From an uncultured Dysosmobacter sp. (GTDB taxonomy: Bacteria > Bacillota > Clostridia > Oscillospirales > Oscillospiraceae): 6,809 nt of DNA. The stretch lies in assembly GCA_934504065.1 (NCBI GenBank), contig CAKSVQ010000125.1:1-6809 (forward strand), written 5' to 3'. Within the stretch, counting starts at the first letter, position 1; every line of letters begins with the position of its first letter. Below, one piece after another: positions 1 through 6,763 of this stretch. Both the position numbers and the translations under genes were made by a program. Below the pieces are notes generated by a model. That model ran no database searches and was not told the origin of the DNA. It was given only the letters and a program-made list of their open reading frames with translations.

Positions 1-231
1 GTGGCCAAGCAGGTCTACGGCGTGGATCTGGTTCCCTTCGATGCGATCCCCAAGGCGGACTGCGTCATCGTGGCGGTGGGCCACGGCGAATTCCGCGCCC
101 TGTCCCTCATGCAGCTCCGGGAGCTGTTCAAGAGCGAGCTTTCCAACGATGAACGGGTTCTCATTGATGTCAAGAGCCTCTACCGCATGGACGAGCTGAA
201 GGCCTCCGGCCTGCGCTTCTGGCGGCTGTAA
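1..231 (+). CDS. UDP-N-acetyl-hexosamine 6-dehydrogenase, C-terminal fragment
   Basis: This is the last 76 codons of a nucleotide-sugar dehydrogenase cut by the left window edge. The GTG at base 1 is most likely an internal Val codon, not a start. What is visible matches the C-terminal UDP-binding domain of the UDP-glucose/GDP-mannose dehydrogenase superfamily: the YGVDLVPF segment (residues 6-13), the hydrophobic strand ending AVGHGEF (25-31), the VLIDVKSLY strand (53-61) and a terminal FWRL. Such endings are typical of the TviB/WbpA/CapL type, which oxidises C6 of UDP-GlcNAc or UDP-GalNAc (or UDP-ManNAc in WecC) to the uronic acid with two NAD+ in the cytoplasm. Complete members have about 420-430 residues, so the Rossmann domain and catalytic Cys lie outside the window. 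It is 27 bases from the epimerase gene and surely in the same operon. The exact substrate cannot be read from this fragment. Confidence 0.85.
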   Translation: MAKQVYGVDLVPFDAIPKADCVIVAVGHGEFRALSLMQLRELFKSELSNDERVLIDVKSLYRMDELKASGLRFWRL

Positions 232-258
232 AAAAATGGACGCAGAAAGGGAAGACGC

Positions 259-1347
259 ATGAAAAAGATCGTTACCGTGGTGGGCGCACGCCCCCAGTTC
301 ATCAAGCTGGCGGTGGTCTCCCGCGCGCTTCGGCGTCAGCCGGAGTTTCAGGAGGTGCTGGTGCATACCGGTCAGCACTATGACCACAATATGTCCGATG
401 TGTTTTTTGAGGAAATGGACATTCCCAAGCCGGACTACAACCTCGGTATTTCCGGCGGCACCCACGGCGAGATGACCGGAAAAATGCTCATCGAGATCGA
501 AAAGGTGCTCATGAAGGAGCGGCCGGATATGGTTTTGCTTTTCGGCGACACCAACTCCACCATGGCGGCGGCGCTGGCGGCGGTAAAGCTGCATATCCCC
601 GTGTGCCATGTGGAGGCGGGCAACCGCCTCGGCACCTTTGAAAACCCCGAGGAGATCAACCGCATCGTTACCGACCATGTATCGTCCATGCACCTCGTCT
701 GCACGCCCTCCGGCGTGGAGTTTCTGAAAAAGGAAGGCTTTGACCGCTCCGTCACGCTGGTCGGAGACCCCATGTACGATGCCTTCCGCTATTATTCGGA
801 CCGGCTGGACGGCAGCGAACTGAAAGAGCTTGCGGACTTCGACGGCAAGCCTGTTTCCCTGCCAGCGGAGTTTTATTACATGACCTGCCACCGGCAGGAA
901 AATACAGATACCGACGAAAAACTCCGCAATATTTTCGACGCGATGGAGGCGCTGGACGCGCCCACCGTGTATCCCGTCCACCCCCGCAATCATGACCGCG
1001 CGGCGCGGCTGGTGCGGGAAGGCGGCTATCGGAAGATCATTCTGACGCAGCCCGTGGGGTATCAGACCTCCATTTCGCTGGTCAACCACGCCAAGAAGAT
1101 CGTCACGGACTCCGGCGGGCTCCAGCGGGAGGCGTTTTTCGCAGGGAAGCCCTGTGTCACCGTCTTTGATTATGTGGGTTGGCCCGAGACCATGCGGAAC
1201 AACTGCAATCAGCTTGCCAAGCCGGACAAGGCGGACATTCTCGCCAAGCTGTCTGTTCCCGTGACCTTCGATCCCGCCTACCAGCCCTTCGGGGACGGCC
1301 ACAGCGCCGAAAAAATCGTTGAGAAGATCAAGGAGTTTCTGCAATGA
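259..1347 (+). CDS. wecB: Non-hydrolysing UDP-GlcNAc 2-epimerase (WecB/WbpI family)
   Basis: A complete cytoplasmic epimerase of 362 residues, the usual length for the family, which inverts C2 of UDP-GlcNAc-type sugars to give UDP-ManNAc-type sugars. Visible are the N-terminal GARPQFIK motif (9-16), GDTNST (96-101), HVEAGNR (117-123), PEEINR (130-135), CHRQEN (210-215), HPRN (241-244) and the UDP-binding DSGGLQREA (284-292). The family catalytic residues appear as D97, E119, E131 or E132, and H211. The HTGQHYDHNMS segment (36-46) followed by KPDYNL (57-62) resembles the WbpI-like subgroup, which acts on UDP-diacetamido-glucuronic acid. It does not show the QHR..LDQ allosteric motif remembered from E. 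coli WecB and Gram-positive MnaA. The ATG has AAAGGGA at 246-252, six bases upstream. The stop overlaps the next start as ATGA. Substrate assignment (UDP-GlcNAc or its 3-acetamido uronic derivative) is open. Confidence 0.93.
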   Translation: MKKIVTVVGARPQFIKLAVVSRALRRQPEFQEVLVHTGQHYDHNMSDVFFEEMDIPKPDYNLGISGGTHGEMTGKMLIEIEKVLMKERPDMVLLFGDTNSTMAAALAAVKLHIPVCHVEAGNRLGTFENPEEINRIVTDHVSSMHLVCTPSGVEFLKKEGFDRSVTLVGDPMYDAFRYYSDRLDGSELKELADFDGKPVSLPAEFYYMTCHRQENTDTDEKLRNIFDAMEALDAPTVYPVHPRNHDRAARLVREGGYRKIILTQPVGYQTSISLVNHAKKIVTDSGGLQREAFFAGKPCVTVFDYVGWPETMRNNCNQLAKPDKADILAKLSVPVTFDPAYQPFGDGHSAEKIVEKIKEFLQ

Positions 1348-2459
1348 TCAAGGTCTGCCACATGACCAGCGCCCACGGCGAGGAGGATGTGCGCATCTTC
1401 CATAAGGAGTGTATTTCTCTCGCAAAGGCCGGCTATGACACCTATCTGGTCGAGCGCGGCGAAAGCCGTGAGAAAGACGGTGTTCATATCATCGGCGTGG
1501 GGGAAATCCCCAAAAGCCGCCGCAAGCGCATGACCGAAGGCGCGAAAAAGGTCTATGAAGCCGCAAGAGCTGTGGACGCGGATATTTATCATCTCCATGA
1601 CCCTGAGCTGCTGCCTTATGGTCTCAAACTGAAAAAGGCAGGGAAAAAAGTCATTTTCGACAGCCATGAACACACGGCAGAATCTATTTTAGAGAAAACG
1701 TGGATCACACCGCTTATTCGTATGCCGGTTTACTGGGCCTATTCCGCCTATCAGAGTAGCGTCTGCCATAGACTGGACGCTGTTGTGACCGTAACGCCCC
1801 ACATGGTAGACTACTTCAAAAAACGAAATCCTAAGACGGTTTTTGTTGCCAATTACCCGATGTTGGAAGAAATGCCGGCGGAGATGTCCGCCGTTGAAAA
1901 GGTAAAGGCGATTGTTTTTGCCGGCGGCATCTCAGAGCAATGGAACCACGGGAAGATCATCGCGGCATTAGAGCGACTTCCTGACTGCCGTTACTGTCTT
2001 TGCGGTGACGGAAGTGCGGATTATATGGCATCGTTGCAAGAAAAGTCCGAATGGAAACAGGTCGACTTCTTGGGAAAAATCCCTCACAAGGAGGTTGCTG
2101 AAAGATTGTCGCGGTGTTCCATCGGAATGGCGGTGTTGACCCCCGGACGCAATACGGGATTCCAACTTGGTACTATGGGCAACACAAAAATTTTTGAGGA
2201 AATGATGGCGGGATTACCCATTATCTGCACGAATTTTATCCTGTGGAAGGAATTTGTGGAACGCTACCATTGCGGCATCTGCGTCGATCCCGCCAACGTG
2301 GACGAAATCGCCGACGCGATCCGCTACCTGCTGGACCACCCTGACGAGGCCCGTCAGATGGGCGAAAACGGCCGCCGTGCGGTCAAAGAGGAATTCAACT
2401 GGGGCGTGGAGGAAAAGAAACTTCTGGCCCTGTATGAGGAAATTTTGAACAAAGTATAA
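1344..2459 (+). CDS. Glycosyltransferase family 4
   Basis: A 371-residue retaining glycosyltransferase with the GT-B fold, probably at the inner face of the membrane, adding one sugar to the lipid-linked repeat unit. The N-terminal half has the SAHGEEDVRIFHKEC segment (9-23), typical of capsule GT4 enzymes, then YHLHDPELL (82-90) and FDSHEH (105-110). The C-terminal half has the nucleotide-sugar domain: VFAGGISEQWNHG (191-203), CGDGS (220-224), DFLGKIPHKEV (241-251) and NTKIFEEMMAGLP (280-292). E285 matches the second Glu of the GT4 E-x7-E motif. The first position is T277, so the motif is incomplete, as in other KLFEYM-type members. The start is set by AAGGAG at 1330-1335, eight bases upstream, and the 4-base ATGA overlap with the epimerase implies coupled translation. 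Composition drops to about 43-47% GC in lines within 1620-2275, then jumps to about 60-67%. Donor and acceptor cannot be told from sequence. Confidence 0.9.
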   Translation: MIKVCHMTSAHGEEDVRIFHKECISLAKAGYDTYLVERGESREKDGVHIIGVGEIPKSRRKRMTEGAKKVYEAARAVDADIYHLHDPELLPYGLKLKKAGKKVIFDSHEHTAESILEKTWITPLIRMPVYWAYSAYQSSVCHRLDAVVTVTPHMVDYFKKRNPKTVFVANYPMLEEMPAEMSAVEKVKAIVFAGGISEQWNHGKIIAALERLPDCRYCLCGDGSADYMASLQEKSEWKQVDFLGKIPHKEVAERLSRCSIGMAVLTPGRNTGFQLGTMGNTKIFEEMMAGLPIICTNFILWKEFVERYHCGICVDPANVDEIADAIRYLLDHPDEARQMGENGRRAVKEEFNWGVEEKKLLALYEEILNKV

Positions 2460-2464
2460 AAGGA
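2458..2464 (+). promoter_or_regulatory. Ribosome binding site fixing the oxidoreductase start
   Basis: AAAAGGA overlaps the TAA stop of the glycosyltransferase and lies ten bases before the ATG at 2475. A longer in-frame reading from the GTG at 2466 would leave only one base between this site and the start, so ATG 2475 is the better start. It also begins the protein directly at the conserved nucleotide-binding strand MNYALIGCGR. Confidence 0.7.
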
Positions 2465-2474
2465 TGTGCTTTTT

Positions 2475-3554
2475 ATGAATTACGCACTCATCGGCTGCGG
2501 CCGCATTGCGGTCAACCACATCAAGGCCGCCCTGAACAACAAGCTGAACATCGTCGCCGTGTGCGATGTGCTGCCGGAGAAGATGGAGGAGCTGCTGGCC
2601 AAGTATGACCTCCAGAATGACGATTCCATCGCCCGCTACACGGACTATAAAAAGCTGCTGGCCGAGCATCCCGACCTGCAGCTGGCCTCCATCGCCACGG
2701 AGAGCGGCATCCACGCCGAGATCGCCCTCGCCTGTATCGACGCGGGGGTGAACGTCATCATCGAAAAGCCCATGGCCATGAGCATGGACGACGCGGACGA
2801 GATCATCCGCCGCAGCGAGGAAAAGCACGTGAAGGTGGCCGCCTGCCACCAGAACCGCTTCAATGTCGCCGTGCAGGAGATGCGCCACGCCGTAGAGGCA
2901 GGCCGTTTCGGACGGCTCTCCCACGGCAGCATCCACGTCCGCTGGAACCGTGACCGGAACTACTACGATCAGGCACCGTGGCGGGGCACCTGGGCGCAGG
3001 ACGGCGGCTGCCTGATGAACCAGTGCATCCACGGCATCGACCTGCTGCGCTGGATGATGGGGGACGAGGTGGATGAGGTCTACGGCGTCACCAAGCAACA
3101 GTTCCACGATTACCTCCAGTGTGAGGACATCGGCATGGCGGTCGTGAAATTCAAAAACGGCGCGGTGGGCACCATTGAGGGCACGGTAAACGTTTACCCG
3201 AAGAACCTTGAGGAAACCCTCTATCTCTTTGGCGAGACCGGCACGGTCAAACTGGGCGGCACCTCCACCAACAACATCGACGTGTGGAATTTTGCCGACG
3301 AGAGCGACGCCGACGCAAAGAACAAAGGCTTGCAGGAGGCTACCAGCAATGTCTACGGCAACGGCCACACCAGCCTGTTTGCCGACATGATGGACGCCAT
3401 CGAGCAGGACCGCAAGCCCTATGTGGACGCGGTGGCGGGCCGCAACGCGCTGGAGATGATCTTAGCCATCTACCAGTCCGCCGCCACCGGCCAGCCGGTG
3501 AAGCTGCCGCTGGAGCACACCGCCAGCACGGACTTCGAGGGACGGTTTGATTGA
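2475..3554 (+). CDS. Gfo/Idh/MocA oxidoreductase, probable UDP-N-acetyl-sugar 3-dehydrogenase
   Basis: A 359-residue NAD(P)-dependent cytoplasmic oxidoreductase. The Rossmann domain opens with ALIGCGRIA (4-12) and carries AVCD (28-31) and the family hallmark EKPMAM (97-102), with K98 as expected catalytic Lys. The C-terminal alpha/beta domain follows with HQNRFN (125-130), VRWNRDRNYY (155-164), PWRGTW (168-173), GGCLMNQCIHGIDLL (177-191; H186 and D189), NLEET (244-248) and FGETGTVKLGGT (252-263). This pattern fits the proteins usually annotated UDP-N-acetyl-2-amino-2-deoxyglucuronate dehydrogenase (WbpB/WlbA/GnnA-like), which form a 3-keto UDP-sugar before transamination. Where inositol dehydrogenase has a catalytic Asp four residues before the His, this protein has N182. 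It sits 15 bases after the glycosyltransferase stop, in a segment near 63% GC. Family is certain; substrate and reaction are inferred from context. Confidence 0.88.
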   Translation: MNYALIGCGRIAVNHIKAALNNKLNIVAVCDVLPEKMEELLAKYDLQNDDSIARYTDYKKLLAEHPDLQLASIATESGIHAEIALACIDAGVNVIIEKPMAMSMDDADEIIRRSEEKHVKVAACHQNRFNVAVQEMRHAVEAGRFGRLSHGSIHVRWNRDRNYYDQAPWRGTWAQDGGCLMNQCIHGIDLLRWMMGDEVDEVYGVTKQQFHDYLQCEDIGMAVVKFKNGAVGTIEGTVNVYPKNLEETLYLFGETGTVKLGGTSTNNIDVWNFADESDADAKNKGLQEATSNVYGNGHTSLFADMMDAIEQDRKPYVDAVAGRNALEMILAIYQSAATGQPVKLPLEHTASTDFEGRFD

Positions 3555-3626
3555 ACTTCGCCGAGCAGCTTCTGTGCGGCAGACCCCTGTCAGCACATTA
3601 CACAGAAAACAAAGGAGAACTCTCTC

Positions 3627-5078
3627 ATGGATCGAACCCTGTCCAAGGTATGGAACAGCCGCTACGGTAAATACCTGCTCCCGCTGAGTTTTTGTGTCGG
3701 GAATCTGATCAACGTCATGTTTTACTATCTGGGGCTGGCCTTTCAGGACAATATTGCCCGTCAAACCGGTTTTGTGATCGGCAATGTCCTCTTTGCCTCC
3801 GTGGCGTTTCTGGCGCTGCTGTCCACGCTGCGTTTCAGCCACTTAAAGTTAAAATCCCTGTTTCCCTTGGGCCTTGTATTGCTGTTTTTTGCCGGCTGCT
3901 ACATCAGGGCGCTGATACGCTTTGGATTTACAGGAACGTGGACTCATCGTGCCGGTCAGTTTATCTTTTTTTCATTTCCCGCATTTTGCACTGGCGTTTA
4001 TGCGGCACAGAGGCGGTACGAAGCAGCTTTCTTTGAAGGGTTGGAACAGCTCGGCCTTTTTGCGGCCCCTGCCGCTTTGATTTATCTCAACGGATCATTA
4101 TTTAACTGCAACCCGTTTAACTATGGCAGAGATTTCGGCATTCTTTCCTATATGACCTTCTCATACACCCTGATGCCGTTTCTTTTGGCAATGGTGTTCC
4201 AGTATTTAGAGGGGAAGCCATTTTCTCTGTTTGGACGAACGCTGAGACATCCCCAGCGCCTCCGCGGCATTCTTATTGCGCTCTTTTGGATCGCCATTAT
4301 TGCATCCGGTACACGCGGAACCTATTTTTGCGTGGTCGGTTTCTGCATTTGTCTGGTATTTTCCTCCTGCCTGCATCGTGAGTCCCGCCAGAGAAGCGCG
4401 ATCCTGTCTGCCGCTATGACGTTTGTCCTGTGTTTCAATATTTTTGTTTACGCGCCGCAGGGGTTTGGCACATGGCGGATGGCTAGCTTTTTGCAGGGCA
4501 TATCCAAAGGTGAATTTGTTACAACAAATGAGGATCCCAAAGTTTCCGATAGAATTGATGATTTAGTAAAAGCGGACGGCGACCAGCAAGTAACCAACCG
4601 TCCGGATACTCCATCTGAGCCGGATGCGCCGTCTCAGGAAGATAGTATGGGGGAAAACATTCAAATTGGCAGCCGCGGCACTCTTTTCAAGCTGGCAGTA
4701 AAAGAATTTCAGAAGTCACCGATCACCGGCATGGGTCCCATGGGGTATACTGTGAAATACGGAATGTACCCGCACAATATTCTATTAGAACTTTTGTGTG
4801 AAACGGGGCTGGCGGGGTTTATCCCACTGATGCTTCTGATTCTCTGGGCGGTTAAGAATCTGCTGCATTTCGGATGGAAGCAAAAGCATGTCCGTTATTT
4901 TTTCTTGTTTTTGATCGCCTATATGGTGCAGGCCAATATTTCCGGAGATCTGTGGTATTTCTCCCCACTGCTGTGCGCCCTTGGTTACGGCTTGACGCTG
5001 CCCAATAAGACGTGTGAAGCGGTCCCGGTTCCCGGAACGCCGAAAAAAGACGTGGCTGCCTCCACGGATAGAGCATAA
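3627..5078 (+). CDS. O-antigen polymerase/ligase-like membrane protein (probable Wzy)
   Basis: A 483-residue polytopic membrane protein that probably joins exported repeat units into the polysaccharide. By eye there are about ten to twelve hydrophobic segments: roughly 17-36, 47-66, 77-96, 110-127, 140-156, 174-194, 213-250 (two), 257-275, 387-412 and 422-457 (two). A large loop, expected outside, spans about 276-385. Polymerase/ligase (Wzy_C-like) marks are SGTRG (227-231) at the end of a membrane segment, GSRGTLFKLA (348-357), SPITGMGPMGY (364-374) and PHNILLELLCETGLAG (382-397). The loop contains an acidic, proline-rich stretch at about 296-345. AAAGGAG at 3611-3617 lies nine bases before the ATG. 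A 72-base gap separates it from the oxidoreductase, the longest in the operon, and no promoter was recognised there. Sampled lines are 35-47% GC, well below the neighbours, which is common for serotype-specific polymerases. A ligase role is less likely next to a flippase in a probable Gram-positive. Confidence 0.85.
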   Translation: MDRTLSKVWNSRYGKYLLPLSFCVGNLINVMFYYLGLAFQDNIARQTGFVIGNVLFASVAFLALLSTLRFSHLKLKSLFPLGLVLLFFAGCYIRALIRFGFTGTWTHRAGQFIFFSFPAFCTGVYAAQRRYEAAFFEGLEQLGLFAAPAALIYLNGSLFNCNPFNYGRDFGILSYMTFSYTLMPFLLAMVFQYLEGKPFSLFGRTLRHPQRLRGILIALFWIAIIASGTRGTYFCVVGFCICLVFSSCLHRESRQRSAILSAAMTFVLCFNIFVYAPQGFGTWRMASFLQGISKGEFVTTNEDPKVSDRIDDLVKADGDQQVTNRPDTPSEPDAPSQEDSMGENIQIGSRGTLFKLAVKEFQKSPITGMGPMGYTVKYGMYPHNILLELLCETGLAGFIPLMLLILWAVKNLLHFGWKQKHVRYFFLFLIAYMVQANISGDLWYFSPLLCALGYGLTLPNKTCEAVPVPGTPKKDVAASTDRA

Positions 5079-5082
5079 GGAG
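5077..5082 (+). promoter_or_regulatory. Ribosome binding site for the TTG-initiated flippase
   Basis: AAGGAG, extended by AGGG to 5086, overlaps the stop of the polymerase gene (TAA 5076-5078). It precedes the TTG at 5094 by eleven bases, or seven if counted from the extension. No in-frame ATG occurs before 5184, and starting there would remove the first membrane segment, so TTG 5094 is chosen. Confidence 0.6.
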
Positions 5083-5093
5083 AGGGTACGGCA

Positions 5094-6614
5094 TTGACCA
5101 TAAAAAAGAACCACATCATCAGTACGGTTTTTTCCGTCACGGGCCTGCTGATCGTCAGCAAGCTGCTGGGCTTTGTCAAACAGATGGTGACGGCTTCCGC
5201 TTTCGGCGCAACGCTGGAAACGGATCTCATCAATCTTTCTCAGGGATTGATCGGAAATATTCAATATTTATTGGTGCAGTCTGTGCTTTCCGCCCTTATC
5301 GCCGTTTATCTGCATACTGCGCAGCAGGGGGAGGATGCTTCGCGGCACTTTGCCTTTGATGTCTGGAAGGCTTTGACGGTCTTTACCGCCATGGTCGTGC
5401 TCTTCGTGGAGCTATGCGCGCCGTGGCTCGCCCGGCTGATCGCACCAAGCTATCCGGCTGAACAGATCGTGCAGCTGAGCCGCTACCTGCGCCTGTTTGC
5501 CCCGGTACTGCTGCTGCTCACATGGATCGCCGTATTCAACGGCTTGCTCCATGCCAATAAGCGTTTTGTCCCCGGTGAAATGATCTCTGTTCACCAGAGT
5601 ATTTTTCTCATCGTTCTGGCTGCGGCACTTGCGCGTACGCTCGGTGTGCAGGTTCTTGTCCTTTCGTTTTTTGCCTATAATCTCTGGAATGCAGGCTATA
5701 TGGCCATTCTCTCCCGGCGCTATTGGACGGTCTCCCGCGGAAATCCGTTCCGAAATCCCGCGGTCCGAGAATTGCTGCACATGATGGGGCCGCTGCTGCT
5801 GGGCTATTCGCTGGTGTACATCAACCAGATGGTCGATAAGATGCTGGTATCCGGCCTTGAGGCAGGAGCGGTCACGGCGCTGAACTATGCCGCCGTCCTG
5901 AGCAACCTGGTCTGTACGTTTATCACCACCTTTGCCTCCATGCTCTTTGCGTATGTCACCACGCGCATTGCCGTGGGGGACACAGATGGCGCGGCGCAAC
6001 TCACGGAGCGGACAGCGCTTCTGCTTTCCGTCGTCTTTCTTCCCATCACTATTCTGACGGTTCTGCTGTCAGAGGAGATCGTCACCATCGCCTATGCCCG
6101 CGGCGCATTTGACGCGGAAAGCGTGCGCATCTGTACCCAGGCCCTGCGCGGCTATGCGCTGATGTTTGTCCCTCTGGTTTTCCGGGAGGTTTACAGCCGG
6201 TTTCAGTATGGCCATCAAGACTCCAAACGTCCCATGGTTAACAGCAGCATCGGCATTGCCTTAAACATTGTGTTAAGTGTTGCGCTTTGCCCGCGTTACG
6301 GCGTTCTGGGCGTAGCTTTTGCCACCAGCATGTCCGTTGTGGTATGCGGCGTGCTGAATATGTGCTCTGCCAGAAAGCTGAGCACCGCCTTGTCTTTTCG
6401 TCCCTACCTGCGCTTGCTGCCTTTTTTAGCCCTGTGCGGTGCGGTCTGCGGCGTAATTGCCCGCTTCAGCGCTACGCATTTGGCCGCGCAGAATGCGCTG
6501 CTCCGTTTTGCCCTCTCTGCACTCATCGGCATGGCGGCCTATGCTGTGTGTGCCAGCCCATTGCTCCTGCGTCTGTGGCGGCAGCTTCGGCAGAATGACA
6601 GCTCTAAATCATGA
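5094..6614 (+). CDS. MurJ/MVIN-type lipid-linked oligosaccharide flippase (probable Wzx role)
   Basis: A 506-residue integral membrane protein of the MOP exporter superfamily with about 12-14 hydrophobic segments spread along its length. MurJ-like sequence includes SKLLGFVKQ (22-30), FGATLETDLIN (37-47), ALNYAAVL (262-269), AYARGAFDAESV (333-344), EVYSRFQYGHQDSKRP (365-380), ALNIVLSVALCPRYGVLGVAFATS (389-412, in part) and a final membrane hairpin at about 437-495. Length matches MurJ (about 510). Key MurJ positions differ: the first-helix basic residues are Lys, and YADR of MurJ reads YAAV here, so the conserved Arg of that helix is missing. Together with its place after a polymerase, this suggests it flips the polysaccharide repeat unit and not lipid II, though a lipid II role is not excluded. 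Initiation is at TTG, 15 bases after the polymerase stop. The gene ends 28 bases before the operon terminator. Confidence 0.85.
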   Translation: MTIKKNHIISTVFSVTGLLIVSKLLGFVKQMVTASAFGATLETDLINLSQGLIGNIQYLLVQSVLSALIAVYLHTAQQGEDASRHFAFDVWKALTVFTAMVVLFVELCAPWLARLIAPSYPAEQIVQLSRYLRLFAPVLLLLTWIAVFNGLLHANKRFVPGEMISVHQSIFLIVLAAALARTLGVQVLVLSFFAYNLWNAGYMAILSRRYWTVSRGNPFRNPAVRELLHMMGPLLLGYSLVYINQMVDKMLVSGLEAGAVTALNYAAVLSNLVCTFITTFASMLFAYVTTRIAVGDTDGAAQLTERTALLLSVVFLPITILTVLLSEEIVTIAYARGAFDAESVRICTQALRGYALMFVPLVFREVYSRFQYGHQDSKRPMVNSSIGIALNIVLSVALCPRYGVLGVAFATSMSVVVCGVLNMCSARKLSTALSFRPYLRLLPFLALCGAVCGVIARFSATHLAAQNALLRFALSALIGMAAYAVCASPLLLRLWRQLRQNDSSKS

Positions 6615-6642
6615 TAATTCTTGCAAGTCGTTTCGCAGGAAA

Positions 6643-6685
6643 CCGGGGGAGACAGGTCCATGATCTGCCGCCCCCGGATTTTTTT
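6643..6685 (+). terminator. Rho-independent terminator of the polysaccharide operon
   Basis: An outer stem pairs CCGGGGG (6643-6649) with CCCCCGG (6671-6677). After a 3x3 internal loop, an inner stem pairs CAGGTC (6653-6658) with GATCTG (6662-6667), including one G-T wobble and a 3-base loop. The hairpin is followed by A and seven T (6678-6685). It begins 28 bases after the flippase stop, so it ends the + strand transcript. Confidence 0.9.
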
Positions 6686-6727
6686 CGCTGCCTATCGGTG
6701 ATAATGTACAATAAGGGACCTGTTGAC

Positions 6728-6756
6728 AAAAAGCAGCCACGATTTCTCGTGACTGC
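6728..6756 (-). terminator. Rho-independent terminator for a converging minus-strand gene
   Basis: Arms 6733-6742 and 6747-6756 are ten bases each and pair except for one C/A mismatch, around a 4-base loop. Read on the - strand the loop is GAAA and the stem is followed at once by TTTTT (6732-6728), the standard layout. On the + strand the nearest T run starts about ten bases after the stem, so the - strand reading is preferred. Confidence 0.7.
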
Positions 6757-6763
6757 CCTTAGC

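Noticed and set aside
2466..2474. GTG at 2466 as start of the oxidoreductase
   Set aside because: Only one base separates it from the AAAAGGA site, and the extra three residues precede the conserved start of the Rossmann fold. ATG 2475 has proper spacing.
2214..3368. A 384-codon open frame on the minus strand opposite the oxidoreductase
   Set aside because: It lies antisense to a clear Gfo/Idh/MocA gene in a GC-rich region where the opposite frame tends to lack stops. Its product shows no recognisable domain and is rich in V, A, D and H as expected for a shadow frame.
3555..3626. Possible attenuator or promoter in the 72-base gap before the polymerase
   Set aside because: Only a short 5-base TGTGC/GCACA pairing with a large loop and no T run is visible, and no -35/-10 pair was found.
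5412..5999. A 195-codon minus-strand frame under the flippase gene
   Set aside because: It is antisense to a well-supported membrane protein and its product is a charged, low-quality sequence with no family features.
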